A stretch of DNA of 61,582 nt from CAYJLC01 sp044426345 (lineage in GTDB: Bacteria; Bacillota; Clostridia; Oscillospirales; Butyricicoccaceae): the NCBI GenBank assembly GCA_044426345.1, contig JAWXUP010000009.1, forward strand, positions 1 through 61,582, given 5' to 3'. The position numbers and the translations under genes were made by a program. This document shows positions 1 through 9,006 of the stretch, piece after piece. The notes beneath the pieces are model-generated. The model saw only the letters and a program-made list of their open reading frames with translations. It was not told where the DNA came from and ran no database searches. The first letter of the stretch is position 1; each line of letters starts with the position of its first letter.

Positions 1-456
1 AAAGATTTTGCCACCTCCCTCGGAGAGGGAGGCTTTTTTTCTTTGGCTCCCTGACGAGGGAGCTGTCACCACAGTGACTGAGGGAGCTTGCACCGTATTT
101 ATTACACGGCACGGACGAACACAGTTCGTCCCTACAGGGTGCATTATTTTTCACGTATAAATAAAATTTATAACACCGTATCAAACGTGCGTGGCACTAA
201 TAACGTAAGTTCAAGCACCGAAATAGGCAACTACGTGGTCTAGAAAATTTACCGATATCACTGCATAAGCGATAGCGAGTTGGAGTACGAGTGGTTAGGC
301 GAACGGATGCCGGATTGCGTACACACAGTAAAAACACCACGCCCCAGATTTTGATAAATCTTTTCGCAAAAAGATTTCGTCTTTTGGATACTTTGGGACG
401 TCCCAAAGTATCAGCCACGCGGCGAGCGACTGCCGAGAAAAAAAGTTTGCACTAGT
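1..456 (-). repeat. Composite intergenic repeat, copy 1, cut by the window edge
   Basis: This block is the reverse complement of 43813-44264, with only scattered mismatches. Read on the minus strand it starts at CTAGTGCAAAC near 456 and contains a perfect 26-bp palindrome (387-412, centred on GGGACGTCCC). It continues through a GGGACGAACtgtGTTCGTCC-type hairpin near 112-133 and ends in the CTCCCTC/GAGGGAG hairpins at 1-90. It can be read as a 73-codon frame at 197-418, but the frame has no ribosome binding site and runs through palindromes, so I treat it as repeat, not gene. Bases 457-572 hold nothing I recognise. Confidence 0.85.
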
Positions 457-572
457 GAAAAAAGGTAGAACTGACGATTTATTGAGCCAACCGATAAACG
501 TGTCTATAGATAGAAGACAGCATAGAATAAAAATACGGTTTTATTTTATAGAAAATTATTCACAGTATGGTT

Positions 573-601
573 GTTATTTTGACTAATTTTTGTTATAATA
601 T
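573..601 (+). promoter_or_regulatory. Sigma-A-type promoter of recJ operon
   Basis: TTGTTA at 573-578 and TATAAT at 596-601 are separated by 17 bases. This is the only good promoter between the repeat block and recJ, and it could drive recJ through hemZ. Confidence 0.6.
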
Positions 602-640
602 AAGTTAATAATAAATTTGATAAAAGAGGAGGTGGAGTTA

Positions 641-2671
641 TTGAAGAAAAAAAGATGGATAATTGCATCGGAGGAACTATATATAGATGAGCTTTCTCAA
701 AAAGTTAAAATATCAAAAATTGCAACTAAAGTTTTGGTTTCACGAGGATATAATTCCTCTCACAAGATAAATGATTTTATAGCTTCGAAACACGCTGATT
801 TGATAGATTCATATTTGTTAAAAGATATGGAAAAAGCTGTTTCGGTTATTAAAGAATCGCTTGCTAATGATGAAAAAATAATGATTTATGGTGATTATGA
901 CGTCGATGGAGTTACTTCTACAGCACTTTTGACACATTATTTTAAAAAACAAGGTGCAAATATAGATTTTTACATACCAAACCGTGCAAATGAAGGATAT
1001 GGACTGAATATGAAAGCAATCGACACCATAAAGGATATGGGTGTTGACTTGCTGATTACAGTTGACTCAGGAATTACTGCTGTTGATGAAGTTGCGTACT
1101 TAAAAGAACTTGGTATAAAAGTAGTTATTACAGACCACCACTCTTGTAAGGAAATAATTCCACTTGCTGATGCTATTGTTAATCATAAACAAGAGGATTG
1201 TAAGTATCCATTCAAGGAGCTTGCTGGCGTTGGAGTTGCCTTTAAACTTGTGTGTGCATTAGATGGTGACACTGATAAAATGATGGACTTATATGGCGAT
1301 ATTGTGGCGATTGGCACTATTGCTGATGTTATGCCTATTGTTGGTGAAAATCGAGCTATCGTGGCACGTGGTATAGAACTTTTAAACCGTACAGAAAAAA
1401 TAGGTTTGTATAGCCTAATGCAAGAAATTGGTGTTAATGATATTTCATCAACAGGCGTAAGTTTTAGAATAGCACCAAGGATTAATGCAGCAGGTCGTAT
1501 GGGTCTTGCTACTGATGCTGTGAAACTACTGCTCACGGATAGTGAAACGTATGCGAAACAAGCTGCTTATGAACTTTGCGTGCAAAATGCCGAACGTCAA
1601 AAAGAAGAACAAGACATTTTAAACGGAGTTTTAGAAACTATAGAGAGCAAAATTAATCTTACAAGCGAAAAAATCATTATAATTTGGGGAGACAATTGGC
1701 ATCACGGCGTTGTTGGGATTGTTTCATCGAGAATTATTGAAAAATATAACTTGCCTGTAATTATTTTCTCAATTGAAGACGGTATGGCAAAGGGATCTGG
1801 AAGAAGTATTAAAGGTTTTAATCTTTTTGATGCTTTAGTTACTCAAAATGACCTACTAGTAAAATATGGTGGTCACGAACTTGCAGCAGGTATGACGTTA
1901 AAAGTAGAGGATTTGCACGAATTTAAACGCAATATGCTTGAAATTGCAGAGCAAAAAATCGATGATGAAATGCTTATTCCAGAACTAAAAATTGATTGTA
2001 AATTAGATTTTTCTGACATAGATATCGAGGCAGTTTACGGATTAGATGTGCTTGAACCATACGGTATGAAAAATGCACAGCCTGTTTTTTGCACTGAAGA
2101 TGTTATTATTAAAACGATAACTCCACTCAGCTCGGATAAACATCTTAAAATTATATTTGAAAGTCAAGGGAAAACGCATGTCGGAATGTTGTTTTCTATG
2201 TCTAGCAAGGAACTTTGTTTCAGCCAAGGCGATAAGGTTTGTATTGCTTATTCGCTTAGCATAAATGAATTTCGTGGCACAAAAACGGTGCAAATGATTA
2301 TAAAAGACATATGTCCTAGTAAAAAAGATGCGAAATTTGAAAAAGAATGTATTAAAAATTATAAAAAGTTTAAATTAAATGAAAAATTATCAAAAAGCGA
2401 AATTGAAATGTTAACTCCACAAAGACAAGATTTTGTCACCGTATGGAGAAATTTGAATCGCGACAAAAAAAGTTTTGATTTGAATGGATATGCAAGAAAA
2501 ATTGGCTTAAATCCAGCGAAACTTTTGATTTGCCTAGATGTATTTTGTGAGTGTAATTTAATGAGTTACACTTCTTATCAAGGTATTTATAATATAGAAA
2601 TCAATCAAGTTGACTGCAAAGTGTCACTCGAAGACACAAATATTGTCAAAAGACTTAAAGGGGTAGGGTGA
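641..2671 (+). CDS. recJ: Single-stranded-DNA-specific exonuclease RecJ
   Basis: RecJ is a 5'-3' single-strand DNA exonuclease of the DHH phosphoesterase family, used in recombination and repair. About 85 residues in is YGDYDVDG, followed by TVDSGI, the signature ITDHHS, NAAGRMG, and GGHELAAGMT of the DHHA1 domain. These cover the metal-binding motifs of the family. The last ~120 residues form an extra domain of the kind often fused to Firmicute RecJ. The frame is open from a TTG at 617, but AGGAGGTGG at 627-635 lies 5-8 bases before TTG 641, so I start there (676 residues). It leads the tight recJ-relA-dtd run; the apt gene often found between recJ and relA in relatives is absent. Confidence 0.95.
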   Translation: MKKKRWIIASEELYIDELSQKVKISKIATKVLVSRGYNSSHKINDFIASKHADLIDSYLLKDMEKAVSVIKESLANDEKIMIYGDYDVDGVTSTALLTHYFKKQGANIDFYIPNRANEGYGLNMKAIDTIKDMGVDLLITVDSGITAVDEVAYLKELGIKVVITDHHSCKEIIPLADAIVNHKQEDCKYPFKELAGVGVAFKLVCALDGDTDKMMDLYGDIVAIGTIADVMPIVGENRAIVARGIELLNRTEKIGLYSLMQEIGVNDISSTGVSFRIAPRINAAGRMGLATDAVKLLLTDSETYAKQAAYELCVQNAERQKEEQDILNGVLETIESKINLTSEKIIIIWGDNWHHGVVGIVSSRIIEKYNLPVIIFSIEDGMAKGSGRSIKGFNLFDALVTQNDLLVKYGGHELAAGMTLKVEDLHEFKRNMLEIAEQKIDDEMLIPELKIDCKLDFSDIDIEAVYGLDVLEPYGMKNAQPVFCTEDVIIKTITPLSSDKHLKIIFESQGKTHVGMLFSMSSKELCFSQGDKVCIAYSLSINEFRGTKTVQMIIKDICPSKKDAKFEKECIKNYKKFKLNEKLSKSEIEMLTPQRQDFVTVWRNLNRDKKSFDLNGYARKIGLNPAKLLICLDVFCECNLMSYTSYQGIYNIEINQVDCKVSLEDTNIVKRLKGVG

Positions 2672-2675
2672 TTTT

Positions 2676-4871
2676 ATGGATAAATGGATTGAACAATTTA
2701 AGGAAAAACTTCAAAACCAGAAAGCATCACAGACGTATAATATCGAGCTGATTGAACAAGCATATTATAAAGCTGTAGCTGCTCACGATGGTCAAAAACG
2801 CAAAAGTGGTGACCCTTACATCATTCACCCACTAGAAGTTGCAGAAATTATTCTCGAAATGGGTCTTGATACAGAGTCTATTATTGCTGGTATTTTGCAT
2901 GATTGTATTGAGGATACCGAGTTTAACTACGACCAAATTAAAGATGAATTTGGCGAAACTATAGCAGATCTTGTTAATGGCGTTACACGTCTTGGAATGA
3001 TTAGATATTCTAAAGAACAAGAACAAATGGAAGATCTTCGTAAAATGTTTATGGCTATGGCAAAAGATATCAGGGTTATCCTTATAAAACTTGCCGACAG
3101 ACTTCACAATATGCGTACTATGGAGTTTTTGCCAGACCATAAAAGACGTTCAAAATCGCTTGAAACAATGGAAATTTACGCTCCGATTGCACACAGACTT
3201 GGTATGCAAAGAGTTAAATGGGAGCTTGAAGATTTATCACTTATTTATCTTGACCCTATCGGTTACAAAGAAATTACCGAAGGACTTCACGAGCAAGAAA
3301 CTAGCCGTTTTGAATTTTTAAATCGTATTCAAAACACTATTATGATGCGACTTGAAGAGTCTGGGATTTCTGGAGAAATAGGTGGTCGAGTAAAACATAT
3401 TTACAGCATTTATCGTAAAATGTACTCTCAACATAAAACTGTAGAAGAAATTTATGATATTTGTGCAGTTCGTGTAAAAGTTGCTACTGTTGCAGACTGT
3501 TACAATGTTTTAGGGCATATTCACGACTTGTACAAACCAATTCCAGGTAGATTTAAAGACTATATTTCAACGCCAAAACCAAACGGATACCGTTCGCTAC
3601 ATACAACGGTTATCGGCAGAGCAGGTGTGCCTTTTGAGGTTCAAATTAGAACTCACGAAATGCATTTTATGGCAGAATACGGCGTTGCGGCTCACTGGAA
3701 ATATAAAGCTGATATTCAAACTTCTAGTGGTGAGGAAACTTTCAACTGGATTAGACAGCTACTCGAGGCTGGTCAAGATACGCAAGTTGAAGATTTTATC
3801 AAAAATATAAAAGTAGACCTTTTTGCAGACGAGGTTTTCGTTTTCACGCCTAAAGGTGACGTTATAAATATGCCAGCGTCAGCAACTCCGATAGATTTTG
3901 CGTATGCAATTCACTCGGCTGTCGGAAATAGAATGACAGGCTGTAAATTAAATGGTAAAATTGCACCTATAGATACTGGTCTTAAAAACGGCGATATTAT
4001 CGAGGTTATAACGTCAAAAGAAACACATGGTCCATCTCGTGACTGGTTGAAAATCGTTAAAACTTCGGAAGCTCGTAATAAAATTAAACAATGGTTTAAA
4101 AAAGAAAAACGCGAAGAAAATATTATTCAAGGTAAAGAAGATTTAGAGCGTGAACTTCGTATTGCTCTTATTCATAAAGGCTTTTTTGATGATACTGAAG
4201 TGCAAAAAATTGTGCTTGAAAAACTGCTTTTCAAAGATTTAGACGAGCTTTATTCGGCTATTGGCTATGGTGGTATTACACTTACGAGAGTAATAAATCG
4301 TATTAAAGAAGAAGTTGCGAAAAAACGCAAAAGAGATGCTGAAATTAATGCAAAAAATGGCGTTGTTGTGCCTATTAAAAAATCACAAAAATCAAATAAT
4401 GGCGTAATAGTTGATGGAATTGACAGTTGTTTGGTTAAATTCTCTCGCTGTTGCAGTCCACTCCCAGGCGATGATATTGTTGGCTTTGTAACACGTGGTT
4501 ATGGTGTTTCTATTCACCGTCGCGATTGCGTAAACTATGTTAATGGTTGCATCACGGACGAAGATAAAAAACGCTGGGTACAGGTTTCGTGGGACGAAAG
4601 TTATTTTGCTGGAGGTGGTACTAAAGGGCAAAAATTCAGTACATCACTTCAAATTTCGGGAAGAAGTCGCAACGGTTTCTTGTCGGATATTATTGCAGTG
4701 CTTTCAAGTTCTAGAATTTCGATTACAGAGTTTGGTGCACGTGATTTGCCAGATGGATATGCGGTGATGAATGCAGTTATCGAGATTCACGATATTGAGC
4801 ATTTGAACTTTATATGCAATAAAATTCGTCAAGTAAGTGGCGTTATGGACGTAATTCGTCAAGCAAATTAG
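2676..4871 (+). CDS. relA: Bifunctional (p)ppGpp synthetase/hydrolase, RelA/SpoT family
   Basis: Long RSH protein that makes and degrades the stringent-response alarmone (p)ppGpp in the cytoplasm. The 731 residues show the full domain order. The HD hydrolase domain has H51 and the H75-D76 pair (GILHDCIEDT). The synthetase domain has YISTPKPNGYRSLHT near residue 296. A TGS domain starts near 386 (VFVFTPKGD), a conserved-cysteine region follows near 590 (RCCSPLPGDD), and a C-terminal ACT domain sits at about 655-731. Because the HD motif is intact, both activities are expected. It begins 5 bases after recJ with GGGGTAGGGTG upstream and is followed by dtd, the classic Firmicute order. Confidence 0.96.
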   Translation: MDKWIEQFKEKLQNQKASQTYNIELIEQAYYKAVAAHDGQKRKSGDPYIIHPLEVAEIILEMGLDTESIIAGILHDCIEDTEFNYDQIKDEFGETIADLVNGVTRLGMIRYSKEQEQMEDLRKMFMAMAKDIRVILIKLADRLHNMRTMEFLPDHKRRSKSLETMEIYAPIAHRLGMQRVKWELEDLSLIYLDPIGYKEITEGLHEQETSRFEFLNRIQNTIMMRLEESGISGEIGGRVKHIYSIYRKMYSQHKTVEEIYDICAVRVKVATVADCYNVLGHIHDLYKPIPGRFKDYISTPKPNGYRSLHTTVIGRAGVPFEVQIRTHEMHFMAEYGVAAHWKYKADIQTSSGEETFNWIRQLLEAGQDTQVEDFIKNIKVDLFADEVFVFTPKGDVINMPASATPIDFAYAIHSAVGNRMTGCKLNGKIAPIDTGLKNGDIIEVITSKETHGPSRDWLKIVKTSEARNKIKQWFKKEKREENIIQGKEDLERELRIALIHKGFFDDTEVQKIVLEKLLFKDLDELYSAIGYGGITLTRVINRIKEEVAKKRKRDAEINAKNGVVVPIKKSQKSNNGVIVDGIDSCLVKFSRCCSPLPGDDIVGFVTRGYGVSIHRRDCVNYVNGCITDEDKKRWVQVSWDESYFAGGGTKGQKFSTSLQISGRSRNGFLSDIIAVLSSSRISITEFGARDLPDGYAVMNAVIEIHDIEHLNFICNKIRQVSGVMDVIRQAN

Positions 4872-4879
4872 GAGAAAAT

Positions 4880-5332
4880 ATGAGAATTGTACTTCAAAGA
4901 GTGAAAAAAAGCTCTGTTATTATAAATTCAAACGAAAAACGTGAAATTTCACAAGGATTAAATTTACTAGTCGGAATTTCTGAAACAGACACGGAAAAAG
5001 AGGTTATATATCTTGCTAAAAAGTGCGTTGATTTAAGGATTTTTTCTGATGAAAACGACAAACTAAACCTATCAGTATTGGATATAGGCGGAGCAATTTT
5101 AGCGATTTCAAATTTTACGCTTTACGGCGACTGTAAAAAAGGAAAACGCCCAAGTTTCATAAAAGCTGGTAGACCAGAAATGTCTGAAAAACTATATGAA
5201 ATGTTCGTGAGCGAGATAAAAAAGAGCGGACTTGTAGTTAAAACTGGTGAATTTGGTGCTGATATGGAGGTCGAAATCATAAATGATGGACCTATTACTA
5301 TAATTTTAGATACTGAAACTATGCTTAAATAA
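4880..5332 (+). CDS. dtd: D-aminoacyl-tRNA deacylase
   Basis: Dtd hydrolyses D-amino acids, and mischarged glycine, from tRNA. The 150-residue length is normal. SNFTLYGDCKKGKRPSF at about residue 77 matches the family's catalytic S/T-Q-F-T-L-Y-x-D segment, with N for Q. NDGPITI near residue 134 matches the cross-subunit glycine-proline motif (classically NDGPVT). The conserved start MRIVLQRVKKSSV is present, 6 bases after AGGAG. It sits 8 bases after relA, and the two genes are neighbours in many Firmicutes. Confidence 0.95.
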   Translation: MRIVLQRVKKSSVIINSNEKREISQGLNLLVGISETDTEKEVIYLAKKCVDLRIFSDENDKLNLSVLDIGGAILAISNFTLYGDCKKGKRPSFIKAGRPEMSEKLYEMFVSEIKKSGLVVKTGEFGADMEVEIINDGPITIILDTETMLK

Positions 5333-5342
5333 GGAGAAAAAA

Positions 5343-5981
5343 ATGAAAGTGATACACTTGAAAGTAGGGCCTATACACACAAATTGCCACATTGTTTATG
5401 ACGAAAAAAGCAAAGAAGCAGTTGTAATAGACCCAGGTGAAAAAGCACCGTTAATTTTAGAAAATCTTAATGAAAAAGACTTGAAACTTAAATATATCCT
5501 ACTAACTCACGGACATTTCGACCATATTATTGCAACGTCAGCAGTTCAAGATGCTACAGGCGCTGAACTTGTTGTGCACAAAAAAGAAGTGCGTGCTCTT
5601 GACCAAGATTTGGTTAATAAACACTACGGACGTTATATTCGTTGCGATTATAAAGCACCGAAAGTTGATATTATGGCAAAAGAAGGCACTGAAATTGAGT
5701 TTGGTGACCTAAAAGCGACATATATTCACACACCTGGACATACAAAAGGTTCGTGTGTAATCAAAATAAATGACAGCTTGTTTACTGGAGATACATTATT
5801 TGCTGGTGAATGTGGTAGATGCGACCTTGAGGGTGGCGATTTTGGAGAAATGTTGCAATCACTTAAAAAACTTCACGATATGGAAGGCGACTACAAAGTA
5901 TATCCTGGTCACGAGCATTTTTCAACTCTTAATGAGGAAAGAAAAAGCAACCGTTATATGCTTCAAGCGACAAGAATGTAA
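5343..5981 (+). CDS. MBL-fold metallo-hydrolase, glyoxalase II-like (YcbL type)
   Basis: A 212-residue metallo-beta-lactamase-fold hydrolase. It has the metal-binding THGHFDH motif at about residues 56-62, THTPGHTKGS-like downstream histidines (HTPGHTKG), FTGDTLF with the bridging aspartate, and a late YPGHE histidine. This pattern matches the small YcbL/GloB-like group, which hydrolyses thioesters such as S-lactoylglutathione. The actual substrate cannot be read from sequence, and a low-molecular-weight thiol adduct is only a guess. It follows dtd by 10 bases with AAGGAG upstream, and its stop codon overlaps the hemZ start by one base. Confidence 0.85.
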   Translation: MKVIHLKVGPIHTNCHIVYDEKSKEAVVIDPGEKAPLILENLNEKDLKLKYILLTHGHFDHIIATSAVQDATGAELVVHKKEVRALDQDLVNKHYGRYIRCDYKAPKVDIMAKEGTEIEFGDLKATYIHTPGHTKGSCVIKINDSLFTGDTLFAGECGRCDLEGGDFGEMLQSLKKLHDMEGDYKVYPGHEHFSTLNEERKSNRYMLQATRM

Positions 5982-7276
5982 TGGAAATTAGTTGTATAAA
6001 TCACGAAGGCACACGCGACTTAACTCAGCTTGCGTGGGCGATTTTTGGAAATTCTGAAGGACAAATAGTGTCTGAAAAATTAGAAAATACGGTAAAAACG
6101 TCTGTTTTTTATCAGGGTGTAAGTTACGAGGATATCTCACCTTATTTTGAAAAAAACGATGCAAAACGTTCTCTATATAAATGTGCGAAAACTATCGGAA
6201 ATTTTGACAATCCATGGGGAATTTTAACCGGAATTAATCCAGCAAAACTTGCTTTTGAGGACTTTGACAAAGCGAAATTTATGGAAAAATATATGGTCGC
6301 TGAACGTCAAACTGACCTATGTAAATCGGTTGCAGATTTTACAAAAAGCGTTAAAGTTACACCTGAGGATATGTCGATTTATATCGGAATTCCGTTTTGT
6401 AAGTCAAAGTGCAAATATTGCTCGTTTGTGTCAAATAGTATTGATACAGCGAATAAATATATGAAAAAATACATTGATTGCTTGATTTTGGAGATAGAAA
6501 CGACAGCAAAGCTTATAAAAAATCGAAAATTACGCACAATTTATATTGGTGGTGGAACTCCAACGGCGCTTGACGAAGATAATTTCGAGCGTCTATTAAA
6601 AGCAGTGAATGAAAATTTTGACACGTCGGATTTGTATGAATACACGGTCGAGGCAGGTCGAGTTGACACTATTACGGATAAAAAGCTTGAGCTTATGAAA
6701 GCGTTTTCGGTTGATAGAATTAGCATAAATCCACAGGTTTTTGATGATGAAGTGCTTGCGAGTATCGGTAGAAATCATACTACTGCAGAAGTTCTTGAAG
6801 TATACGAAAAAGCGAGAAAATTAGGCTTTAAAGCTATAAATATGGATATAATTTATGGTTTAGGTGGAGATTTTAATGGCACTGTAGACAAACTTTTAGA
6901 GCTTGCTCCAGAAAATATTACAATTCACACGCTTGCTATCAAAAAAGGTTCTAATATCGACAAAAATTATACTGCTAGTATAGGCGATATAAACTACTTT
7001 TACGACAGAATTTTCGAGAATTATCAACCTTATTATATGTATAAACAGCAATATATGATAAAACCATACGAAAATGTTGGTTTTTCTAGAAATAATACAG
7101 AATGTTTATATAATGTATATATGATGGAAAATTTGATGGATATTTTAGCGCTTGGCTCAGGTTCTACTTCGAAAATTTCGGGTGAAAGTTATTTTAACAA
7201 TAAATATCCACTCGATTATATTAATAATATAGATAATATTTTGGATAAAAAAACAAAAATTTTAACCAAGGAGTAA
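5981..7276 (+). CDS. hemZ: HemZ-like radical SAM coproporphyrinogen dehydrogenase
   Basis: A radical SAM protein with the iron-sulphur CxxxCxxC motif (CKSKCKYC, about residues 140-147) and the YIGGGTPTAL glycine motif that binds SAM. Length (431 residues) and position after dtd and the MBL hydrolase match Firmicute HemZ, annotated as oxygen-independent coproporphyrinogen III dehydrogenase. True HemN activity is uncertain for this branch, and no other heme genes lie nearby. The start overlaps the preceding stop (TAATG). In relatives hisS and aspS follow hemZ; here they are missing and a zinc-ribbon gene follows. Confidence 0.85.
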   Translation: MEISCINHEGTRDLTQLAWAIFGNSEGQIVSEKLENTVKTSVFYQGVSYEDISPYFEKNDAKRSLYKCAKTIGNFDNPWGILTGINPAKLAFEDFDKAKFMEKYMVAERQTDLCKSVADFTKSVKVTPEDMSIYIGIPFCKSKCKYCSFVSNSIDTANKYMKKYIDCLILEIETTAKLIKNRKLRTIYIGGGTPTALDEDNFERLLKAVNENFDTSDLYEYTVEAGRVDTITDKKLELMKAFSVDRISINPQVFDDEVLASIGRNHTTAEVLEVYEKARKLGFKAINMDIIYGLGGDFNGTVDKLLELAPENITIHTLAIKKGSNIDKNYTASIGDINYFYDRIFENYQPYYMYKQQYMIKPYENVGFSRNNTECLYNVYMMENLMDILALGSGSTSKISGESYFNNKYPLDYINNIDNILDKKTKILTKE

Positions 7277-7279
7277 AAA

Positions 7280-7651
7280 ATGGAACAAAAAATTAAAGAT
7301 TTCTTGTCAAAAGCAAAAACTACGGCTACTTATGCGGCAGATGTTGCGACTCAAAAAAGCAAAGAAGTTTACGAATCTTCAAAAAGCAGTATAAAAATTA
7401 TCGAATTAAAATCAGAAATCGATGCTTTGTATAAAGAAGTTGGGAAATTAGTATACGAATCTCAACAAGGTATTGAAGTTTCTCAAGAAACAATAGTGGA
7501 AAAAGTTGAGAAAATTGCTGAAAAACACGCTGAAATCACTGTTTTAACTGAGAAAAAAGATAATATTAAAAATATGGTAGTGTGCGTAAATTGTCAAACT
7601 ATTGGAAGACGTGAAGATGGTATATGCGCAAATTGTGGCGCGAAACTTTAA
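7280..7651 (+). CDS. Small protein with coiled coil and C-terminal zinc ribbon, function unknown
   Basis: I do not recognise a named family. The 123-residue protein has a lysine- and alanine-rich helical N-terminus and a central heptad-like stretch (IELKSEIDALYKEVGKL) that should form a coiled coil. It ends in a zinc ribbon with CVNCQ and CANCGAKL as the two CxxC knuckles. It has no signal peptide or membrane segment. It starts 3 bases after hemZ behind AAGGAG and ends 9 bases before the mtaD-like gene, so it is co-transcribed. The shape fits a scaffold or nucleic-acid-associated protein, but that is a guess. Confidence 0.75.
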   Translation: MEQKIKDFLSKAKTTATYAADVATQKSKEVYESSKSSIKIIELKSEIDALYKEVGKLVYESQQGIEVSQETIVEKVEKIAEKHAEITVLTEKKDNIKNMVVCVNCQTIGRREDGICANCGAKL

Positions 7652-7660
7652 GGTGTAAAA

Positions 7661-8962
7661 ATGGAAATTTTATTTAAAAATGCAACAATTGTAACGGTAG
7701 ATGACGATAATTTTGTGATAAACAACGCATATTTGGGTGTTGATGACGGAAAAATCGTGTATTTATCGCAAAATGAACCTAAAATTCGTGCAAAGCGTGA
7801 AATTGATGCTACTGGAAAAGTTTTAATGCCAGGGCTTGTGAATGCGCATACTCACATACCGATGGCTGTTTTGCGTGGTTATGCAGATGATTACGCACTA
7901 AATGAGTGGTTAAATGAGCATATTTTCCCTGCTGAGGCGAAACTTGATGCGAAATGCGTTGAAATCGGCGCAAAATTGGCAATTGCTGAGATGATTAGCA
8001 CTGGTACGACTTCGCTTACTGATATGTATTTTAAAGAGCCAACTGTGGCAAAAGTACTTGCAGACAGTGGAATGCGTGGTAATTTGTGTAATGCTACTCT
8101 GTTTTTTGGTGAAAAATACAATCATTTAGAGGATAATGCTTATACGGAATTTACTGAAATGATGGAAAATTTCCACGGATTTGACAACGGTCGCATAAAA
8201 GTTGACGCTGGTATTCACGGTGAGTACACTTCAAATTGCGATGTTTGGGAATTTTGGCGTGATGAGGCTAAAAAAGACGGTCTTAATGTGCATATTCACG
8301 TGTCAGAAACCAAATTTGAGCACGAAGAATGCAAAAAACGTCACGATGGACTAACTCCTGTGCAAGTTTTCGAAAAATATGGCGTGCTTGAAAACCGAGC
8401 AAGCTTGGCTCATTGCGTTTATATCGAAGAGGCTGATATGGAAATTTTAGCTGCTAAAAATGCTAGTGTTGCACATAATCCGGTCTCGAATTTAAAACTT
8501 GGTTCAGGCATCGCAAATGTTGCAAAAATGCTTGAAAAAGGCGTAAATGTGGCACTTGGAACTGATGGAGTTGCATCAAATAACACTCACGATTTGTTTG
8601 AGGAATTAAAACTTTGCGCACTTTTGGCTAAGGGTACAACGTGTAATCCACAGGCTGTGGACGCAAAGCAGGCGATAAAAATGGCAACTATCAATGGTGC
8701 AAAATCTCAAAATCGTGATAATGTTGGTAAACTTTGCGTTGGTTTTGACGCGGATGTAATTATGCTTGATTTTGAAAATTTATATCATACACCAACCTAT
8801 GACGTGCTATCTGGAATTGTTTACAATACTTCAGGACGTGATGTTTTGATGACGATGATACAAGGTAAGATTTTGTACGAAAACGGTGAATTTTCAACGA
8901 TTGATGTAGCTCAAGCTAAAAAAGAGCTTGAAGAATACGTAATTCCACGCATAAAAGCTTAG
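7661..8962 (+). CDS. mtaD: 5-methylthioadenosine/S-adenosylhomocysteine deaminase
   Basis: An amidohydrolase-superfamily TIM-barrel enzyme of 433 residues. Metal ligands are visible: H63 and H65 (NAHTHIPM), a histidine in HIHVSE near residue 212, a histidine in SLAHC, and aspartate in LGTDGVASNN. The LRGYADDYALNEWL segment is typical of the MtaD/SsnA group, which deaminates methylthioadenosine or S-adenosylhomocysteine to the inosyl form. Exact substrate preference is inferred from the family. It is the last gene of the recJ run; a short gap separates it from the flippase gene. Confidence 0.85.
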   Translation: MEILFKNATIVTVDDDNFVINNAYLGVDDGKIVYLSQNEPKIRAKREIDATGKVLMPGLVNAHTHIPMAVLRGYADDYALNEWLNEHIFPAEAKLDAKCVEIGAKLAIAEMISTGTTSLTDMYFKEPTVAKVLADSGMRGNLCNATLFFGEKYNHLEDNAYTEFTEMMENFHGFDNGRIKVDAGIHGEYTSNCDVWEFWRDEAKKDGLNVHIHVSETKFEHEECKKRHDGLTPVQVFEKYGVLENRASLAHCVYIEEADMEILAAKNASVAHNPVSNLKLGSGIANVAKMLEKGVNVALGTDGVASNNTHDLFEELKLCALLAKGTTCNPQAVDAKQAIKMATINGAKSQNRDNVGKLCVGFDADVIMLDFENLYHTPTYDVLSGIVYNTSGRDVLMTMIQGKILYENGEFSTIDVAQAKKELEEYVIPRIKA

Positions 8963-9006
8963 TTTTTTGCATAACTTTTATTGAAAAAGATAAAAGTGGG
9001 TGCAAA

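Noticed and set aside
197..418. 73-codon frame that reads through copy 1 of the composite repeat, with a similar 87-codon frame at 43851-44114
   Set aside because: Both lie entirely in the inverted repeat pair. They have no ribosome binding site and pass through perfect palindromes, and their similarity is explained by the repeat DNA itself.
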